Below, in pieces: positions 26,195 to 36,130 of a stretch of DNA of 64,000 nt. Location: the NCBI RefSeq assembly GCF_031626875.1, contig NZ_JANDMF010000002.1, positions 62,001 to 126,000 of the forward strand, written 5' to 3'. A program made the position numbers and the translations under genes. Position 1 is the stretch's first letter; every line of letters begins with the position of its first letter. The DNA comes from Clostridium sp031626875. GTDB taxonomy: Bacteria; Bacillota; Clostridia; Clostridiales; Clostridiaceae. Below the pieces are notes generated by a model. The model made no database searches and had not been told where the DNA came from. It saw only the letters and a program-made list of their open reading frames with translations.

Positions 26195-28720
26195 TTAATT
26201 AGCTTTTTTTATTTTACCCCAAAGCTTTATCATTTCATACCACATTACTGAAATAATAGATATTCCTATTACCAATAGTAATTTATCAACACTTAACGCT
26301 GCTAGATTTAAAAATTTTGAAACTGGTGTATATAGTATTATAGCTATACCTAAAAGTATACTCCCATTAACTAACAAAAAAACTTTATCTTTACTTAATT
26401 TAATTAGAGATTTATATGCAAATTGTTTGCTTGAACTATTTACTTGTACAAGTAATATATTAGAGAACATAATTATAACCAATCCCATTGAACGTGCAAT
26501 GGTTTCATCTCCTTGATTATACCTTAGATAAAAATAGTAAGTTCCAAATGAAGCAATGAAAATAACTAAACCTTGAATTAAACTTTTTATTAAAATATTA
26601 AAGCTTAATATATTTTCATTAGAATTACGTGGTTTACGTTCCATTATATCTTCTTCAGCTGGTTGTCTTTCAAGGACTATTGAACAAGTTGGATCAATTA
26701 TTAGCTCTAGGAGAACAATGTGAATTGGTAATAACAAAAGAGAAGAGGTGCTAATTTTAAGAAGTGGAGCAAATAATGAAGCTAGAATTATTGGTATGTG
26801 TATCGCAAATACATATCCTACTGCTTTTCTAATATTATCATAAATCCTTCTACCATCTTTTACAGTATCAACTATTGTTGAAAAGTTATCATCTAAAAGT
26901 ACTAAATCAGCAGCTTCTCTTGATACCTCAGAGCCTCTTTTTCCCATTGCTATTCCTATATCTGCATATTTTAAAGCTGCTGCATCATTTACACCATCCC
27001 CAGTCATAGCAACAACTTCCCCATTCTCTTTAAAAGCTTTAACTATACGCATTTTATGCTCTGGTATTACTCTTGAAAATATACAGACATCTTTTACTTT
27101 TTCTCTTAATTCACTATCACTCATCTTATTAATCTCATCCCCTGTAATCGTTCTATGACAGCAGGGAATACCTATTTTTTTTGCTATTGAACTAGCAGTT
27201 ATACCATTATCACCAGTAATCATTACTACTCTTATCCCAGCTCTTACACAAGATTTTATATCCTTATTTATAGATTCTCTTGGAGGATCTATAAGTCCTA
27301 CCAATCCCAATAAATCAAGTTCACATTTTTCTAATTCTTTAGGTATGTCTTTATCATTAATTATATATTTTCTACCTATTGCAATAACTCTAAGGCCTTT
27401 AGAAGACATTTCATATATTTTTTTATTTACTTTATCCTTATCTTTATCTGATAATTTGCAAATACTAATTATCTTTTCTGGAGAACCTTTAGCACATATT
27501 ATTACCTCTTTTTCTCTTTTCCAAATATGTCCCATCATTTTTCTTTCATTAGTAAAAGAATATTCTCCTAATAGCTCACCACTAAATAAATACTCTTTAG
27601 TTATCCTATTATCTTCGCAATATTTAATCATAGCTTTTTCCATAGGATCATAAGCATCAGTTTCACATGCCATTCCCATAGCTTTAGTTATACTTTCTTT
27701 ATCATTGTTAATAGACCATAACTCATCTACACTCATTAAATTCTTAGTAATAGTTCCTGTTTTATCTACACAAAGAATTGAAACAGCCCCCAAAGTTTCT
27801 ACTGATGGGAGTTTACGGATTAGAGATTGCTTTTTAGCTAATCTCCATGCTCCCATGGATAAAAAAACTGTTAAAATAACTGGAAATTCTTCAGGAATTA
27901 TTGCCATAGCAAGGGTTATTCCTGAAAGTATACTTTCAATTATTCTATCTTTTATGGTATGGTCTAAAAGATTAAAATATGTTATAGTAGCTACTAGAAT
28001 ACATAAAATTATGGCTATTACAGAACATATTTTTACAAGCTTTCGTGTTTGCTTTTCCATAGGAGTTGGAAAATTTTCAGCTTCTGAAACATCCATCCCT
28101 ATTTTCCCATATTCTGTTTCATATCCAATCTTCTCAACTAGTACTATTCCACAACCTTGAATAACCAATGTACCTGCATAACAATAATTTTTTCTCCAAT
28201 AATCCTTACTATCATTGTAATCCACCATCTTCCATACACCTTCTGCTTCACCAGTTAAAGAAGACTCATCTATACTAAGATCATTACATTCAATTATCTT
28301 CCCATCAGCAGGAACTTTTGTCCCCTCAGATATTATCATTATATCTCCTGGTACTAACTCCTCGCTATTTATAAAAACTTTCTTCCCATTTCTAATAACT
28401 TTTGTATAAGGGGATGATAAATTTTTTAAAGCTTTCAATGTTTTATCTGTCTTCCATTCTTGAATTACATCTATAGTTATCATTGTGGCCACAAATATTA
28501 GCATTACTGTTCCATCTCCAGGCTCTCCTAGAAGAAAATAGATAACTGCTGAAATAATTAAAAGCAGAAACATAGGTTCTTTTAAAACATCAATAAGTTT
28601 TAGAAAGAAATTTTCTTTTTTCTCAGGAACAAGTTGATTTCTTCCATATTTATTTTGTGCCTTTTCAACTTCTGCCTCTGTAAGACCTTTCATCTTAATT
28701 ATCTTTTCTTGTTCTGTCAT
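26195..28720 (-). CDS. P-type cation-transporting ATPase (PEEFP type)
   Basis: An 841-residue P-type ATPase with the usual order: cation ATPase N domain (GLTEAEVEKAQNKYGRNQL), actuator motif LTGEAEG, phosphorylation site DKTGT (about residue 320), hinge MTGDGVNDAAALKYADIG, and a C-terminal helical domain. The membrane ion-site motif in helix 4 is IPEEFPV, instead of PEGLP of calcium pumps or CPC of copper/zinc pumps. Clostridial relatives are often labelled calcium ATPases. The riboswitch candidate upstream (28827-28934) argues for transition-metal export (Co/Ni, or Fe(II) as later proposed for that RNA class). That specificity is inferred from the RNA. Confidence 0.88.
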   Translation of the reverse strand: MTEQEKIIKMKGLTEAEVEKAQNKYGRNQLVPEKKENFFLKLIDVLKEPMFLLLIISAVIYFLLGEPGDGTVMLIFVATMITIDVIQEWKTDKTLKALKNLSSPYTKVIRNGKKVFINSEELVPGDIMIISEGTKVPADGKIIECNDLSIDESSLTGEAEGVWKMVDYNDSKDYWRKNYCYAGTLVIQGCGIVLVEKIGYETEYGKIGMDVSEAENFPTPMEKQTRKLVKICSVIAIILCILVATITYFNLLDHTIKDRIIESILSGITLAMAIIPEEFPVILTVFLSMGAWRLAKKQSLIRKLPSVETLGAVSILCVDKTGTITKNLMSVDELWSINNDKESITKAMGMACETDAYDPMEKAMIKYCEDNRITKEYLFSGELLGEYSFTNERKMMGHIWKREKEVIICAKGSPEKIISICKLSDKDKDKVNKKIYEMSSKGLRVIAIGRKYIINDKDIPKELEKCELDLLGLVGLIDPPRESINKDIKSCVRAGIRVVMITGDNGITASSIAKKIGIPCCHRTITGDEINKMSDSELREKVKDVCIFSRVIPEHKMRIVKAFKENGEVVAMTGDGVNDAAALKYADIGIAMGKRGSEVSREAADLVLLDDNFSTIVDTVKDGRRIYDNIRKAVGYVFAIHIPIILASLFAPLLKISTSSLLLLPIHIVLLELIIDPTCSIVLERQPAEEDIMERKPRNSNENILSFNILIKSLIQGLVIFIASFGTYYFYLRYNQGDETIARSMGLVIIMFSNILLVQVNSSSKQFAYKSLIKLSKDKVFLLVNGSILLGIAIILYTPVSKFLNLAALSVDKLLLVIGISIISVMWYEMIKLWGKIKKAN

Positions 28721-28826
28721 AATAAGTTACCTCCCTTTAATTCACAGATATTTCCTATGAATAATTTTGTTTGATAGCTCTATGGCATTGCATTTTATCC
28801 GTATTTTTCAGCTAATGTTCTAAAAG

Positions 28827-28871
28827 AAAAAAACACCTGTAGAACATTAAACTGTCCCACAGGTGTTTTTT
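28827..28871 (-). terminator. Expression-platform terminator of the metal riboswitch
   Basis: Minus strand AACACCTGT pairs with ACAGGTGTT and runs into a T-tract. Its 5' arm is the same CCTGT that closes aptamer stem P4, so folding of the aptamer would block this hairpin: an ON switch. Confidence 0.85.
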
Positions 28872-28934
28872 AATCCTGTTGCCATGTCTTGGCCCGGCTC
28901 CTAAATTGCTATAATTTATGGCCTGATCAGTTTG
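28849..28934 (-). ncRNA. Candidate NiCo (czcD) riboswitch aptamer
   Basis: About 85 nt upstream of the P-type ATPase gene fold as a four-stem junction. P1 is AAACTG with CAGTTT, P2 is GGCC..AAATT with AATTT..GGAGCC, P3 is GCCA-AGACA-TGGC, and P4 is ACAGG with CCTGT. The conserved strings ACTGATCAGGC, AGCCGGGC, GGCAACAG and CTGTGGGACAGTT match what I remember of the NiCo/czcD class, which controls metal exporters. The class was first reported to bind Co2+ and Ni2+ and later to respond to Fe2+. Placement ahead of a P-type ATPase and behind a terminator switch fits. Confidence 0.85.
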
Positions 28935-29040
28935 TACTGTAGATTTGTATGCAGTGCAAAGAGATTTTTATATATTATATTTAAGAACCATTAATTAGGT
29001 TACTTTATATGAACAAACAAATTAAGTTTTATTAAAAATT

Positions 29041-29070
29041 AATGAGCATATTCCAGAGAATATGCTCATT
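29041..29070 (-). terminator. Terminator of the pur operon
   Basis: AATGAGCATATTC and GAATATGCTCATT form a 13-bp stem right after purD, followed on the minus strand by TTAATTTTT. Confidence 0.85.
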
Positions 29071-29094
29071 ATACCTATTTAAGAGATAAAATTT

Positions 29095-30345
29095 TTAACG
29101 ATAAATTCCAATGTCTTTTCTGCAGTAGCTATCTTTAAATTTTACAAATTCAACATTTCTATAAGCTACTTCTCTAGCTTCCTCTAATGTTTTACCAGAA
29201 CCAACAACAGAAAGAACTCTCCCACCATTAGTTTTAATCTTTCCATCTTCTAGTTTAGCACCTGCTAAAAACACGTTATCCTTAACACTTTCATCTATAG
29301 TTATTTCATAACCTTTTTCAAAACTTCCTGGATACCCCTTTGAAGCAAGAACAACATTTATACAAACCTCATTCTTCCACTTAACAACAGTTTCACTTAG
29401 TTTTTCATTCATTGCTGCTTCAATTACTTCAAATAAATCACTTTCCATTAAACTTAATACAGATTGTGTTTCTGGATCGCCCATTCTTACATTGTATTCA
29501 AGTAAATATGTTCCCTTATTTGTAATCATAAGACCAAAGAATATAATTCCTTTAAAATCAAACTTTTCAGCTTGAATTCCTTCTAAAGTTTTAGCCATTA
29601 TATTCTCTTCAAATTCTTTCATAACTTCATTGGTTACATATGGATTTGGTGCTAAAACTCCCATTCCACCAGTATTAGGTCCCTTACCACCATCAAAGAT
29701 TTGCTTATGGTCCTTAGCTGATATAAATGGTATTATTGCTTTTCCATCTGTAATAGAAAGAATTGAAGCTTCAACTCCATCTAGAAATTCTTCTATAACA
29801 ACCTTTTGTCCAGCACCATTAAATATATCATCTATCATATAAGAATTAAGTGCTTCCTTTGCATCATCTTTTGTTTCACAAATTGCAACACCTTTTCCAG
29901 CTGCTAATCCATCAGCCTTAATAACTACAGGATAAGAGCAATTTTCTATATATGATAAAGCAGGTTCTATTTCTGTAAATACTTCATATTCAGCAGTTTT
30001 AACTCCATATTTTTTCATAAATTCCTTAGAAAAACTTTTACTTCCTTCAAGTTGTGCTCCAGCTTTATCAGGTCCAAATATTCTAAGACCTTCTGACTTG
30101 AATTTATCTGTAATTCCCTTAGTTAATGGGTCTTCTGGACCTACTATTGTAAGGTAAATATCATTCTCTTTAACAAACTTAACCAATTCATCAAAATCTG
30201 TTATATTAATATTTTCACATTTATTTTCTACAGCAGAACCACCATTCCCTGGTGCTACATAAATTTTATCAACCTTTGAGCTCTTTGAAAGTTTCCAAGC
30301 AATTGCATGTTCCCTTCCACCAGAACCTATTAAAAGTAGTTTCAT
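29095..30345 (-). CDS. purD: Phosphoribosylamine-glycine ligase
   Basis: GARS joins glycine to 5-phosphoribosylamine with ATP, the second step of IMP synthesis. The 416-residue protein begins MKLLLIGSGGREHAIAWKL, has the ATP-grasp core (KADGLAAGKGV, DGKAIIPFISAKDHKQIFDG) and the signature GPNTGGMG, then EYNVRMGDPETQ. It is the last gene of the operon, 18 bp after purH, and is followed by the operon terminator. Confidence 0.98.
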   Translation of the reverse strand: MKLLLIGSGGREHAIAWKLSKSSKVDKIYVAPGNGGSAVENKCENINITDFDELVKFVKENDIYLTIVGPEDPLTKGITDKFKSEGLRIFGPDKAGAQLEGSKSFSKEFMKKYGVKTAEYEVFTEIEPALSYIENCSYPVVIKADGLAAGKGVAICETKDDAKEALNSYMIDDIFNGAGQKVVIEEFLDGVEASILSITDGKAIIPFISAKDHKQIFDGGKGPNTGGMGVLAPNPYVTNEVMKEFEENIMAKTLEGIQAEKFDFKGIIFFGLMITNKGTYLLEYNVRMGDPETQSVLSLMESDLFEVIEAAMNEKLSETVVKWKNEVCINVVLASKGYPGSFEKGYEITIDESVKDNVFLAGAKLEDGKIKTNGGRVLSVVGSGKTLEEAREVAYRNVEFVKFKDSYCRKDIGIYR

Positions 30346-30363
30346 AAAATATCCTCCAAAATT

Positions 30364-31866
30364 CTAGTGTTTAAAGTGTCTAAGACCAGTAAATACCATA
30401 GCAATACCATGTTCATTACACGCATCTATAGACTCTTGATCTCTCATAGATCCACCTGGTTGAATAATTGCTTTGATTCCAGCCTTTGCAGCCTGGTCTA
30501 CTACATCTCTAAATGGGAAAAACGCATCAGAAGCTAATATAGTAGCTCCAACCCCTCTTTTTAAAGCATCTTCTGTTGGCCATATTCTATTAACTTGACC
30601 TCCACCAATTCCAAGGGCTACAGAATCCTTAGCAACAACTATTGCATTAGATTTAACATATTTAACAACCTTCATTCCAAATAATAAATCATTCATTTCT
30701 TCTTCAGTTGGTTGCTTTTCAGTTACAACTTTTATTTGATCTAAAAGCTTTTTATCTTCCTCTTGTACTAAGATACCACCATCAACAGTAACCATATACT
30801 TGTCATCTTGAGGAGCCTTCTTTACTTTTAATACTCTTAAATTCTTTTTAGTCTTTAATACTTCAAGTGCATCTTCATCATATTCTGGAGCTGCAATTAC
30901 TTCTAAGAATATCTTAACCATTTCCTCTGCAGTTCTCTTATCAACCTTTCTATTAAAGGCAACTATTCCACCAAATATTGAAGTTGGATCTACATTGTAA
31001 GCTTTCATATAAGCTTCATATGCATCCTCCCCAATAGCAACCCCACATGGAGTATTATGTTTTAAAGCACAACATGATGGTTCTTCAAACTCATTTGCAC
31101 ATTTCCATGCTATGTCCATATCTTTAAAGTTGTTGTAAGATAATTCCTTACCATTTAATACATCAAAAGTATTCATAGCTCCATCAACTGTAGTTGATTC
31201 ATAAAAAGCAGCACTTTGATGTGAATTTTCCCCATACCTTAAGCCTTGTTTCTTTTTTAATGAAACTGAAAGATATTCAGGATATTCTTCTTCTCCTTCT
31301 AACATAAAGTTAGAAATAGCAGCATCATATGCACTCATAAGATTAAATACTTTTCCTGCTAATCTTTTCTTAGTCTTAAAAGAAACTTCTCCAGATTTCA
31401 TTTCTTCTATAACAACAGCATAATCCTTTTTGTCTGATATAACTACTACATCTTGAAAATTCTTAGCTGCTGCTCTTAGCATTGTTGGGCCACCGATATC
31501 AATAAATTCAACCTTTTCTTCAAAGCTTAAATCTTCCTTTACCTTTTCAAAAAATGGATAAAGGTTAACTACAACATAATCTATTGTGTGTATTTCTCTA
31601 GATTTTAAAGTATCCATATGCTCATTATTATCTCTTATAGCTAAGATTCCAGCATGTACAAGTGGATGTAAAGTTTTAACTCTTCCATCTAGCATTTCTG
31701 GGAAATTTGTAACTTCATTAACTTCTATTACATCTAATCCATTTTCCTTTAAATGCTTATATGTTCCGCCAGTTGATATTATTTCAATATCTTGTGACAC
31801 TAAAAATTTTGCAAAGTCTAATACTCCATCTTTATCAAATACACTAATTAAAGCTCTTTTTTTCAA
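30364..31866 (-). CDS. purH: Bifunctional AICAR transformylase/IMP cyclohydrolase
   Basis: Catalyses the last two steps to IMP. The N-terminal part (residues 1-about 190, ALISVFDKDGVLDFAKFL, STGGTYKHLKENG, DGRVKTLHPLVHAG) is the cyclohydrolase. The rest is the transformylase with KHNTPCGVAIG and GGGQVNRIW. Five hundred residues is normal. It lies between purN and purD with gaps of 15 and 18 bp. Confidence 0.98.
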   Translation of the reverse strand: MKKRALISVFDKDGVLDFAKFLVSQDIEIISTGGTYKHLKENGLDVIEVNEVTNFPEMLDGRVKTLHPLVHAGILAIRDNNEHMDTLKSREIHTIDYVVVNLYPFFEKVKEDLSFEEKVEFIDIGGPTMLRAAAKNFQDVVVISDKKDYAVVIEEMKSGEVSFKTKKRLAGKVFNLMSAYDAAISNFMLEGEEEYPEYLSVSLKKKQGLRYGENSHQSAAFYESTTVDGAMNTFDVLNGKELSYNNFKDMDIAWKCANEFEEPSCCALKHNTPCGVAIGEDAYEAYMKAYNVDPTSIFGGIVAFNRKVDKRTAEEMVKIFLEVIAAPEYDEDALEVLKTKKNLRVLKVKKAPQDDKYMVTVDGGILVQEEDKKLLDQIKVVTEKQPTEEEMNDLLFGMKVVKYVKSNAIVVAKDSVALGIGGGQVNRIWPTEDALKRGVGATILASDAFFPFRDVVDQAAKAGIKAIIQPGGSMRDQESIDACNEHGIAMVFTGLRHFKH

Positions 31867-31881
31867 AATAAAGGCCTCCTT

Positions 31882-32493
31882 TTATTCTTCTATCTTCACT
31901 CTTTTATTAATAATTTTAACTCTATTTTCTGAAATTAATTTAATTGCTTCAGGTAATAATAAATGTTCTTTTTCTAAAATTCTCTTTTGAAGTGTTTCAG
32001 CTGTATCTTCAAAATAAACTGGTACTGCCTCTTGTAAAATAATTGCTCCCCCATCTACTTCATTATTTACAAAGTGGACTGTACATCCTGAATATTTAAC
32101 ACCTTTATCAATTGCTGCCTCATGTACTTTCAATCCATACATGCCAGGTCCACAAAATGATGGAATTAGAGATGGATGAATATTTATCATCTTATTGCTA
32201 AATTTATTTAAAAGCTCTCCATTTAAAATAGATAAATATCCAGCCAATACTATTAAATCAACATTTCCATCTGTTAATTCTAAAATTTTATCTGATTGAT
32301 GTTCCCCAAACTCTTTTCTGCTTATAACATGATATTCTATACCATGCTTCTTAGCTCTCTCTATAGCAAAAGCCCCTTCTTTACTACTTATTACCATTTT
32401 TATCTCACAGTTTAATTTTTCACTCTCAATTGCATCAATAATAGATTGAAGGTCTGTTCCTCCCCCGGAAACAAGAACTGCTATTTTAAACAA
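31882..32493 (-). CDS. purN: Phosphoribosylglycinamide formyltransferase
   Basis: Transfers a formyl group from 10-formyl-THF to GAR. The 203-residue protein has the family's N-terminal VSGGGTDLQSIIDAI, the catalytic Asn-His-Asp set in INIHPSLIPSF and GCTVHFVNNEVDGG. The start is TTG, overlapping the end of purM by 13 bp. Its ribosome binding site GGAGGTG lies inside purM, so the two are translationally coupled. Confidence 0.97.
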   Translation of the reverse strand: MFKIAVLVSGGGTDLQSIIDAIESEKLNCEIKMVISSKEGAFAIERAKKHGIEYHVISRKEFGEHQSDKILELTDGNVDLIVLAGYLSILNGELLNKFSNKMINIHPSLIPSFCGPGMYGLKVHEAAIDKGVKYSGCTVHFVNNEVDGGAIILQEAVPVYFEDTAETLQKRILEKEHLLLPEAIKLISENRVKIINKRVKIEE

Positions 32494-33482
32494 ACACCTT
32501 CACCTCCAGATGTTACATGACCTATTTCGTAAGCTTTTTCACCCATTTCAAGTAAAGCTTTTTTAATAGGCTCAACATCTTTTTCATTAACACAAAGTAC
32601 AAAGCCAATACCCATGTTAAATGTATTATACATATGATCTTTATTTACCCCAAGTTCTATCATCTTTTCAAAAATAGATGGAACTGGATAACTTTCTTTT
32701 CTAATAACTGCAGTTAATTCTCTTCCGTTAAACATTCTAGGAACATTTTCGATAAAACCGCCTCCAGTTATATGTGACATTCCTTTAATTTCATATTTCT
32801 TTAAGAGTTCAAGAACTGGCTTTACATAAATTTTAGTTGGGGTAATTAATTTTTTCCAAATTTCCTTACCTTCAAATTCCATATCTAAATCTGTAAATAT
32901 CTTTCTTACTAGTGAAAATCCATTTGAATGAACTCCTGAAGAAGCAATTCCAATAAGTTTATCTCCTTCTTTAATTTTAGTTCCATCAATTATATCATCT
33001 TTATCAGCAATACCTACTGCAAAACCTGCTATATCATAATCTCCTTCTTTGTAAAACCCTGGCATCTCTGCTGTTTCTCCACCAACAAGAGCACAATCTG
33101 ATTGAACACAACCTTCTGAAACACCTTTAACCAAGTCTGCAGCAACTTCTGCCTCAAGCTTTCCACAAGCTATATAATCTAAGAAAAATAACGGTTTAGC
33201 TCCATGACAAAGTATGTCATTTACACACATAGCAACACAGTCAATACCAACTGTATCATACTTCTTTTTCTTACATGCTATATCAAGCTTTGTACCAACT
33301 CCATCAGTTCCTGATACTAAAACTGGTTTTTTATATCCTTCTGGAAGCTCAACCATACCTGCAAAGCTACCAAGTCCATTAAGAACATATTTACTCATAG
33401 TTCTAGCAGCATAATCTTTAATAAGTTTTACTGACTTATAACCTTCTTCTATATTAACTCCTGATTCCTTATAAGTTATCAT
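32481..33482 (-). CDS. purM: Phosphoribosylformylglycinamidine cyclo-ligase
   Basis: AIR synthetase closes the imidazole ring with ATP. The 333-residue protein begins ITYKESGVNIEEGYKSV and has the glycine-rich blocks VSGTDGVGTKLDIA, GGETAEMPGFY, GIASSGVHSNGFSLVRK and HITGGGFIENVPR. It is in the operon 10 bp after purF. Confidence 0.98.
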   Translation of the reverse strand: MITYKESGVNIEEGYKSVKLIKDYAARTMSKYVLNGLGSFAGMVELPEGYKKPVLVSGTDGVGTKLDIACKKKKYDTVGIDCVAMCVNDILCHGAKPLFFLDYIACGKLEAEVAADLVKGVSEGCVQSDCALVGGETAEMPGFYKEGDYDIAGFAVGIADKDDIIDGTKIKEGDKLIGIASSGVHSNGFSLVRKIFTDLDMEFEGKEIWKKLITPTKIYVKPVLELLKKYEIKGMSHITGGGFIENVPRMFNGRELTAVIRKESYPVPSIFEKMIELGVNKDHMYNTFNMGIGFVLCVNEKDVEPIKKALLEMGEKAYEIGHVTSGGEGVCLK

Positions 33483-33491
33483 TTAATTATC

Positions 33492-34922
33492 CTACCTTTC
33501 AAGATGATCTTTTGATGTTTCAATTGGAGTTGCTACTGGATACTTTCCACTAAAGCAACCTACACAGAACCCTTCTTTTCCTTCAAAGCACTTATACATG
33601 CCTTCCATAGTTAAATATCCTAAAGAATCTGCCCCAATCATATTTCCTATTTCAGAAACAGTGTAATTTGCTCCAACAAGCTCACTTCTATATGGTGTAT
33701 CTATTCCAAAATAGCATGGATATTTAACTACTGGAGAAGCTACTAGAAAATGTACTTCTTTTGCACCAGCTCTTCTTAAGGATTCTACTAGATGCTTAGA
33801 TGTTGTTCCCCTAACTATAGAATCATCAATAAGTATTACTCTCTTACCATTTACATTAACCTTCAATGGATTCAATTTTACAGCAACAGCCTTTTCTCTT
33901 ATCTCTTGAGAAGGTGATATAAATGTTCTACCAACATATCTATTTTTAACAAATCCAATATCATATGGAACACCAGATGCTTTGGAATATCCTATTGCTG
34001 CAGGAATTCCTGAATCTGGAACTGCTACTACTAAATCTGCATCTATATTATGCTCTTTATATAATTGTTCTCCTGACTTAATTCTTGTATTATAAACATC
34101 AAGTCCATCAATCATAGAGTCTGGTCTCGCAAAATATATATATTCAAAAGCACATGTTTGACACCCTGCATCTTCGGAGTACTGGAATGATTCTATTCCT
34201 GATTCATTTATTATTATCATTTCACCAGGTTTAACATCTCTAACATACTCAGCACCTACAGCATCAAGAGCACAGCTTTCAGAGGCTAAAACATAAGCAT
34301 TATCAACTTTTCCTATACAAAGAGGCCTTATTCCATGTGGATCTCTTGCTCCAATAAGTTTATCTTTTGTAGCAATTACCATAGCAAAACTTCCTCTAAT
34401 CGCTTGCATTGCATCAGTTACTGCTCTTTCTATACCCTTTTTAGCTCCTCTAGCGATTAAAGTAGCTATAACTTCTGAATCTATTGAAGTATGGAATATA
34501 TGACCACCTTCTTCAAGTAATTCTCTTATTACATCAGCATTAACTAAGTTTCCATTATGAGCTAAAGCTATTGAACCAAGTTTTGAATTAGCTAAAAGTG
34601 GTTGAGAATTTTCTACTGTATTAGCACCTGTTGTAGAATATCTTACATGCCCTATAGCAACATGACCTTTTAATTTTTCTAAATCTTTTGGACTAAATGC
34701 TTCTGTTATTAATCCTAACCCTTTATGCATCTCAATCTTTTCTCCATCACCAACGGCTATCCCAGCACTTTCTTGACCTCTATGTTGAAGTGCATATAAT
34801 CCGTAGTATGTCATTCCTGCTACATCTAAAGGTGTACTTGAGAAAACCCCAAATACACCACATTCATCTTTAAATTTATCCAGACTAGGATCTAATATTA
34901 AATTAAAATCTGAATTTGTCAT
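33492..34922 (-). CDS. purF: Amidophosphoribosyltransferase
   Basis: First committed step: PRPP plus glutamine gives 5-phosphoribosylamine. Residues 1-20 are a propeptide, cleaved to expose Cys21 in DECGVFGVF as the N-terminal nucleophile of the glutaminase domain. The PRPP-binding motif is VILIDDSIVRGTTSKH. Cysteines in GCQTCAFEY, YPCYFG and FCVGCFSGKYP match the four ligands of the 4Fe-4S cluster of the Bacillus-type enzyme, so an oxygen-sensitive cluster is expected. The gap to purC is 3 bp. Confidence 0.98.
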   Translation of the reverse strand: MTNSDFNLILDPSLDKFKDECGVFGVFSSTPLDVAGMTYYGLYALQHRGQESAGIAVGDGEKIEMHKGLGLITEAFSPKDLEKLKGHVAIGHVRYSTTGANTVENSQPLLANSKLGSIALAHNGNLVNADVIRELLEEGGHIFHTSIDSEVIATLIARGAKKGIERAVTDAMQAIRGSFAMVIATKDKLIGARDPHGIRPLCIGKVDNAYVLASESCALDAVGAEYVRDVKPGEMIIINESGIESFQYSEDAGCQTCAFEYIYFARPDSMIDGLDVYNTRIKSGEQLYKEHNIDADLVVAVPDSGIPAAIGYSKASGVPYDIGFVKNRYVGRTFISPSQEIREKAVAVKLNPLKVNVNGKRVILIDDSIVRGTTSKHLVESLRRAGAKEVHFLVASPVVKYPCYFGIDTPYRSELVGANYTVSEIGNMIGADSLGYLTMEGMYKCFEGKEGFCVGCFSGKYPVATPIETSKDHLER

Positions 34923-34925
34923 TAA

Positions 34926-35636
34926 TTATTCTCCTTTAATTCTGTTTAATATTTCTATGTATGCACCTTCTACATTACCCATATCTCTTCTAAATCTATC
35001 TTTATCAAGCTTTTCACCAGTTGTTGCATCCCAGAATCTACATGTATCTGGAGATATTTCATCAGCTAAAACTATTTCTCCATTAGGTAATTTACCAAAT
35101 TCTATTTTAAAGTCAATTAAGTTTATATTTAATTTTGAGAAGAATTCTTTTAATAAATCATTTATTTTTGTTGTCATATCAAGGATTATCTTTATTTCTT
35201 CAAAAGTAGCTGCTCCAATTGCAACTGCATGATAAGAATTTATTAATGGGTCTCCTAGTTCATCATCTTTGTAAGAGAATTCAAATACAGTTGTCTTTAA
35301 CTTGTATCCTTCTTCAAGACCTAATCTCTTAGCCATTGAACCTGCTGCAACATTTCTAACTATAACTTCTAATGGTACTATTTCTACCTTTTTGCAAAGT
35401 TGTTCTCTATCATTTAATTTCTCAATAAAATGAGTCTTTATACCATTTTTATTTAACATTTCAAAAATCATTGTTGTAATAGCATTATTTAAAACGCCTT
35501 TATTATCTATTTGAGCTTTTTTCTCTCCATTAAAAGCTGTTGCATCATCTTTATAATAAACGATAACTTCATCTTCCTTTTCAGTTCTATATATTTTCTT
35601 TGCTTTTCCTTCATACATCATTTCTAATTTTTCCAT
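34926..35636 (-). CDS. purC: SAICAR synthetase
   Basis: Joins aspartate to CAIR with ATP. The 236-residue protein begins EKLEMMYEGKAKKIYRTEKED and has VEIVPLEVIVRNVAAGS and LADEISPDTCRFWD, the standard signatures. It overlaps purE by one base. Confidence 0.98.
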   Translation of the reverse strand: MEKLEMMYEGKAKKIYRTEKEDEVIVYYKDDATAFNGEKKAQIDNKGVLNNAITTMIFEMLNKNGIKTHFIEKLNDREQLCKKVEIVPLEVIVRNVAAGSMAKRLGLEEGYKLKTTVFEFSYKDDELGDPLINSYHAVAIGAATFEEIKIILDMTTKINDLLKEFFSKLNINLIDFKIEFGKLPNGEIVLADEISPDTCRFWDATTGEKLDKDRFRRDMGNVEGAYIEILNRIKGE

Positions 35637-36115
35637 TACAGTTCTACTCCCTCTCCATTTTCAATTATAAATTTTTCTTTCATTTTTAATCTAGCTTCTA
35701 TTAGCTTTTCTTTTATATCTGGATATTTTAATGATAAAATTTGTACTGCTAATAATCCTGCATTGTAACTATTATTTATTCCAACTGTAGCTACAGGAAT
35801 TGATTTTGGCATTTGTACTATAGATAGCAAAGAATCCATTCCTTCAAGTGCAGCTTTTACTGGTATTCCTATAACAGGTAATGTAGTTTTTGAAGCTATT
35901 ACTCCTGGCAAATGAGCTGCAAGACCAGCTCCTGCTATTATAACTTCACAACCTTCTTTTTCTATTTTTTCAATAGTTTCAACTAACTTTTCTGGTACTC
36001 TGTGAGCAGATAATATGAATGCCTTATACTCAACACCATATTCTTTTAAAGCGTTAGCTGCACCTTTCATAACATCTGTATCTGATTTACTTCCAAAAAA
36101 TATTGCAACTTTCAT
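35636..36115 (-). CDS. purE: N5-CAIR mutase
   Basis: Class I PurE, 159 residues: MKVAIFFGSKSDTDVMKGAA, then LSAHRVPEKL, GAGLAAHLPGVIAS and PVIGIPV. Class I PurE uses N5-CAIR made by PurK. No purK is in this operon, so PurK must lie elsewhere, or the enzyme works directly on AIR and CO2 as class II does. Residues alone do not decide that for me. Confidence 0.96.
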   Translation of the reverse strand: MKVAIFFGSKSDTDVMKGAANALKEYGVEYKAFILSAHRVPEKLVETIEKIEKEGCEVIIAGAGLAAHLPGVIASKTTLPVIGIPVKAALEGMDSLLSIVQMPKSIPVATVGINNSYNAGLLAVQILSLKYPDIKEKLIEARLKMKEKFIIENGEGVEL

Positions 36116-36130
36116 AAAATATCCTCCTGT

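Noticed and set aside
27705..28160. 151-codon frame antisense to the P-type ATPase
   Set aside because: Mirror of a conserved ATPase reading frame; no initiation signal.
28849..28934. SAM (S-box), ZTP or ydaO riboswitch
   Set aside because: GGGCC and GGCAAC look S-box-like at first, but the four-stem junction, the CTGTGGGACAGTT end and the ATPase target fit the NiCo class better.
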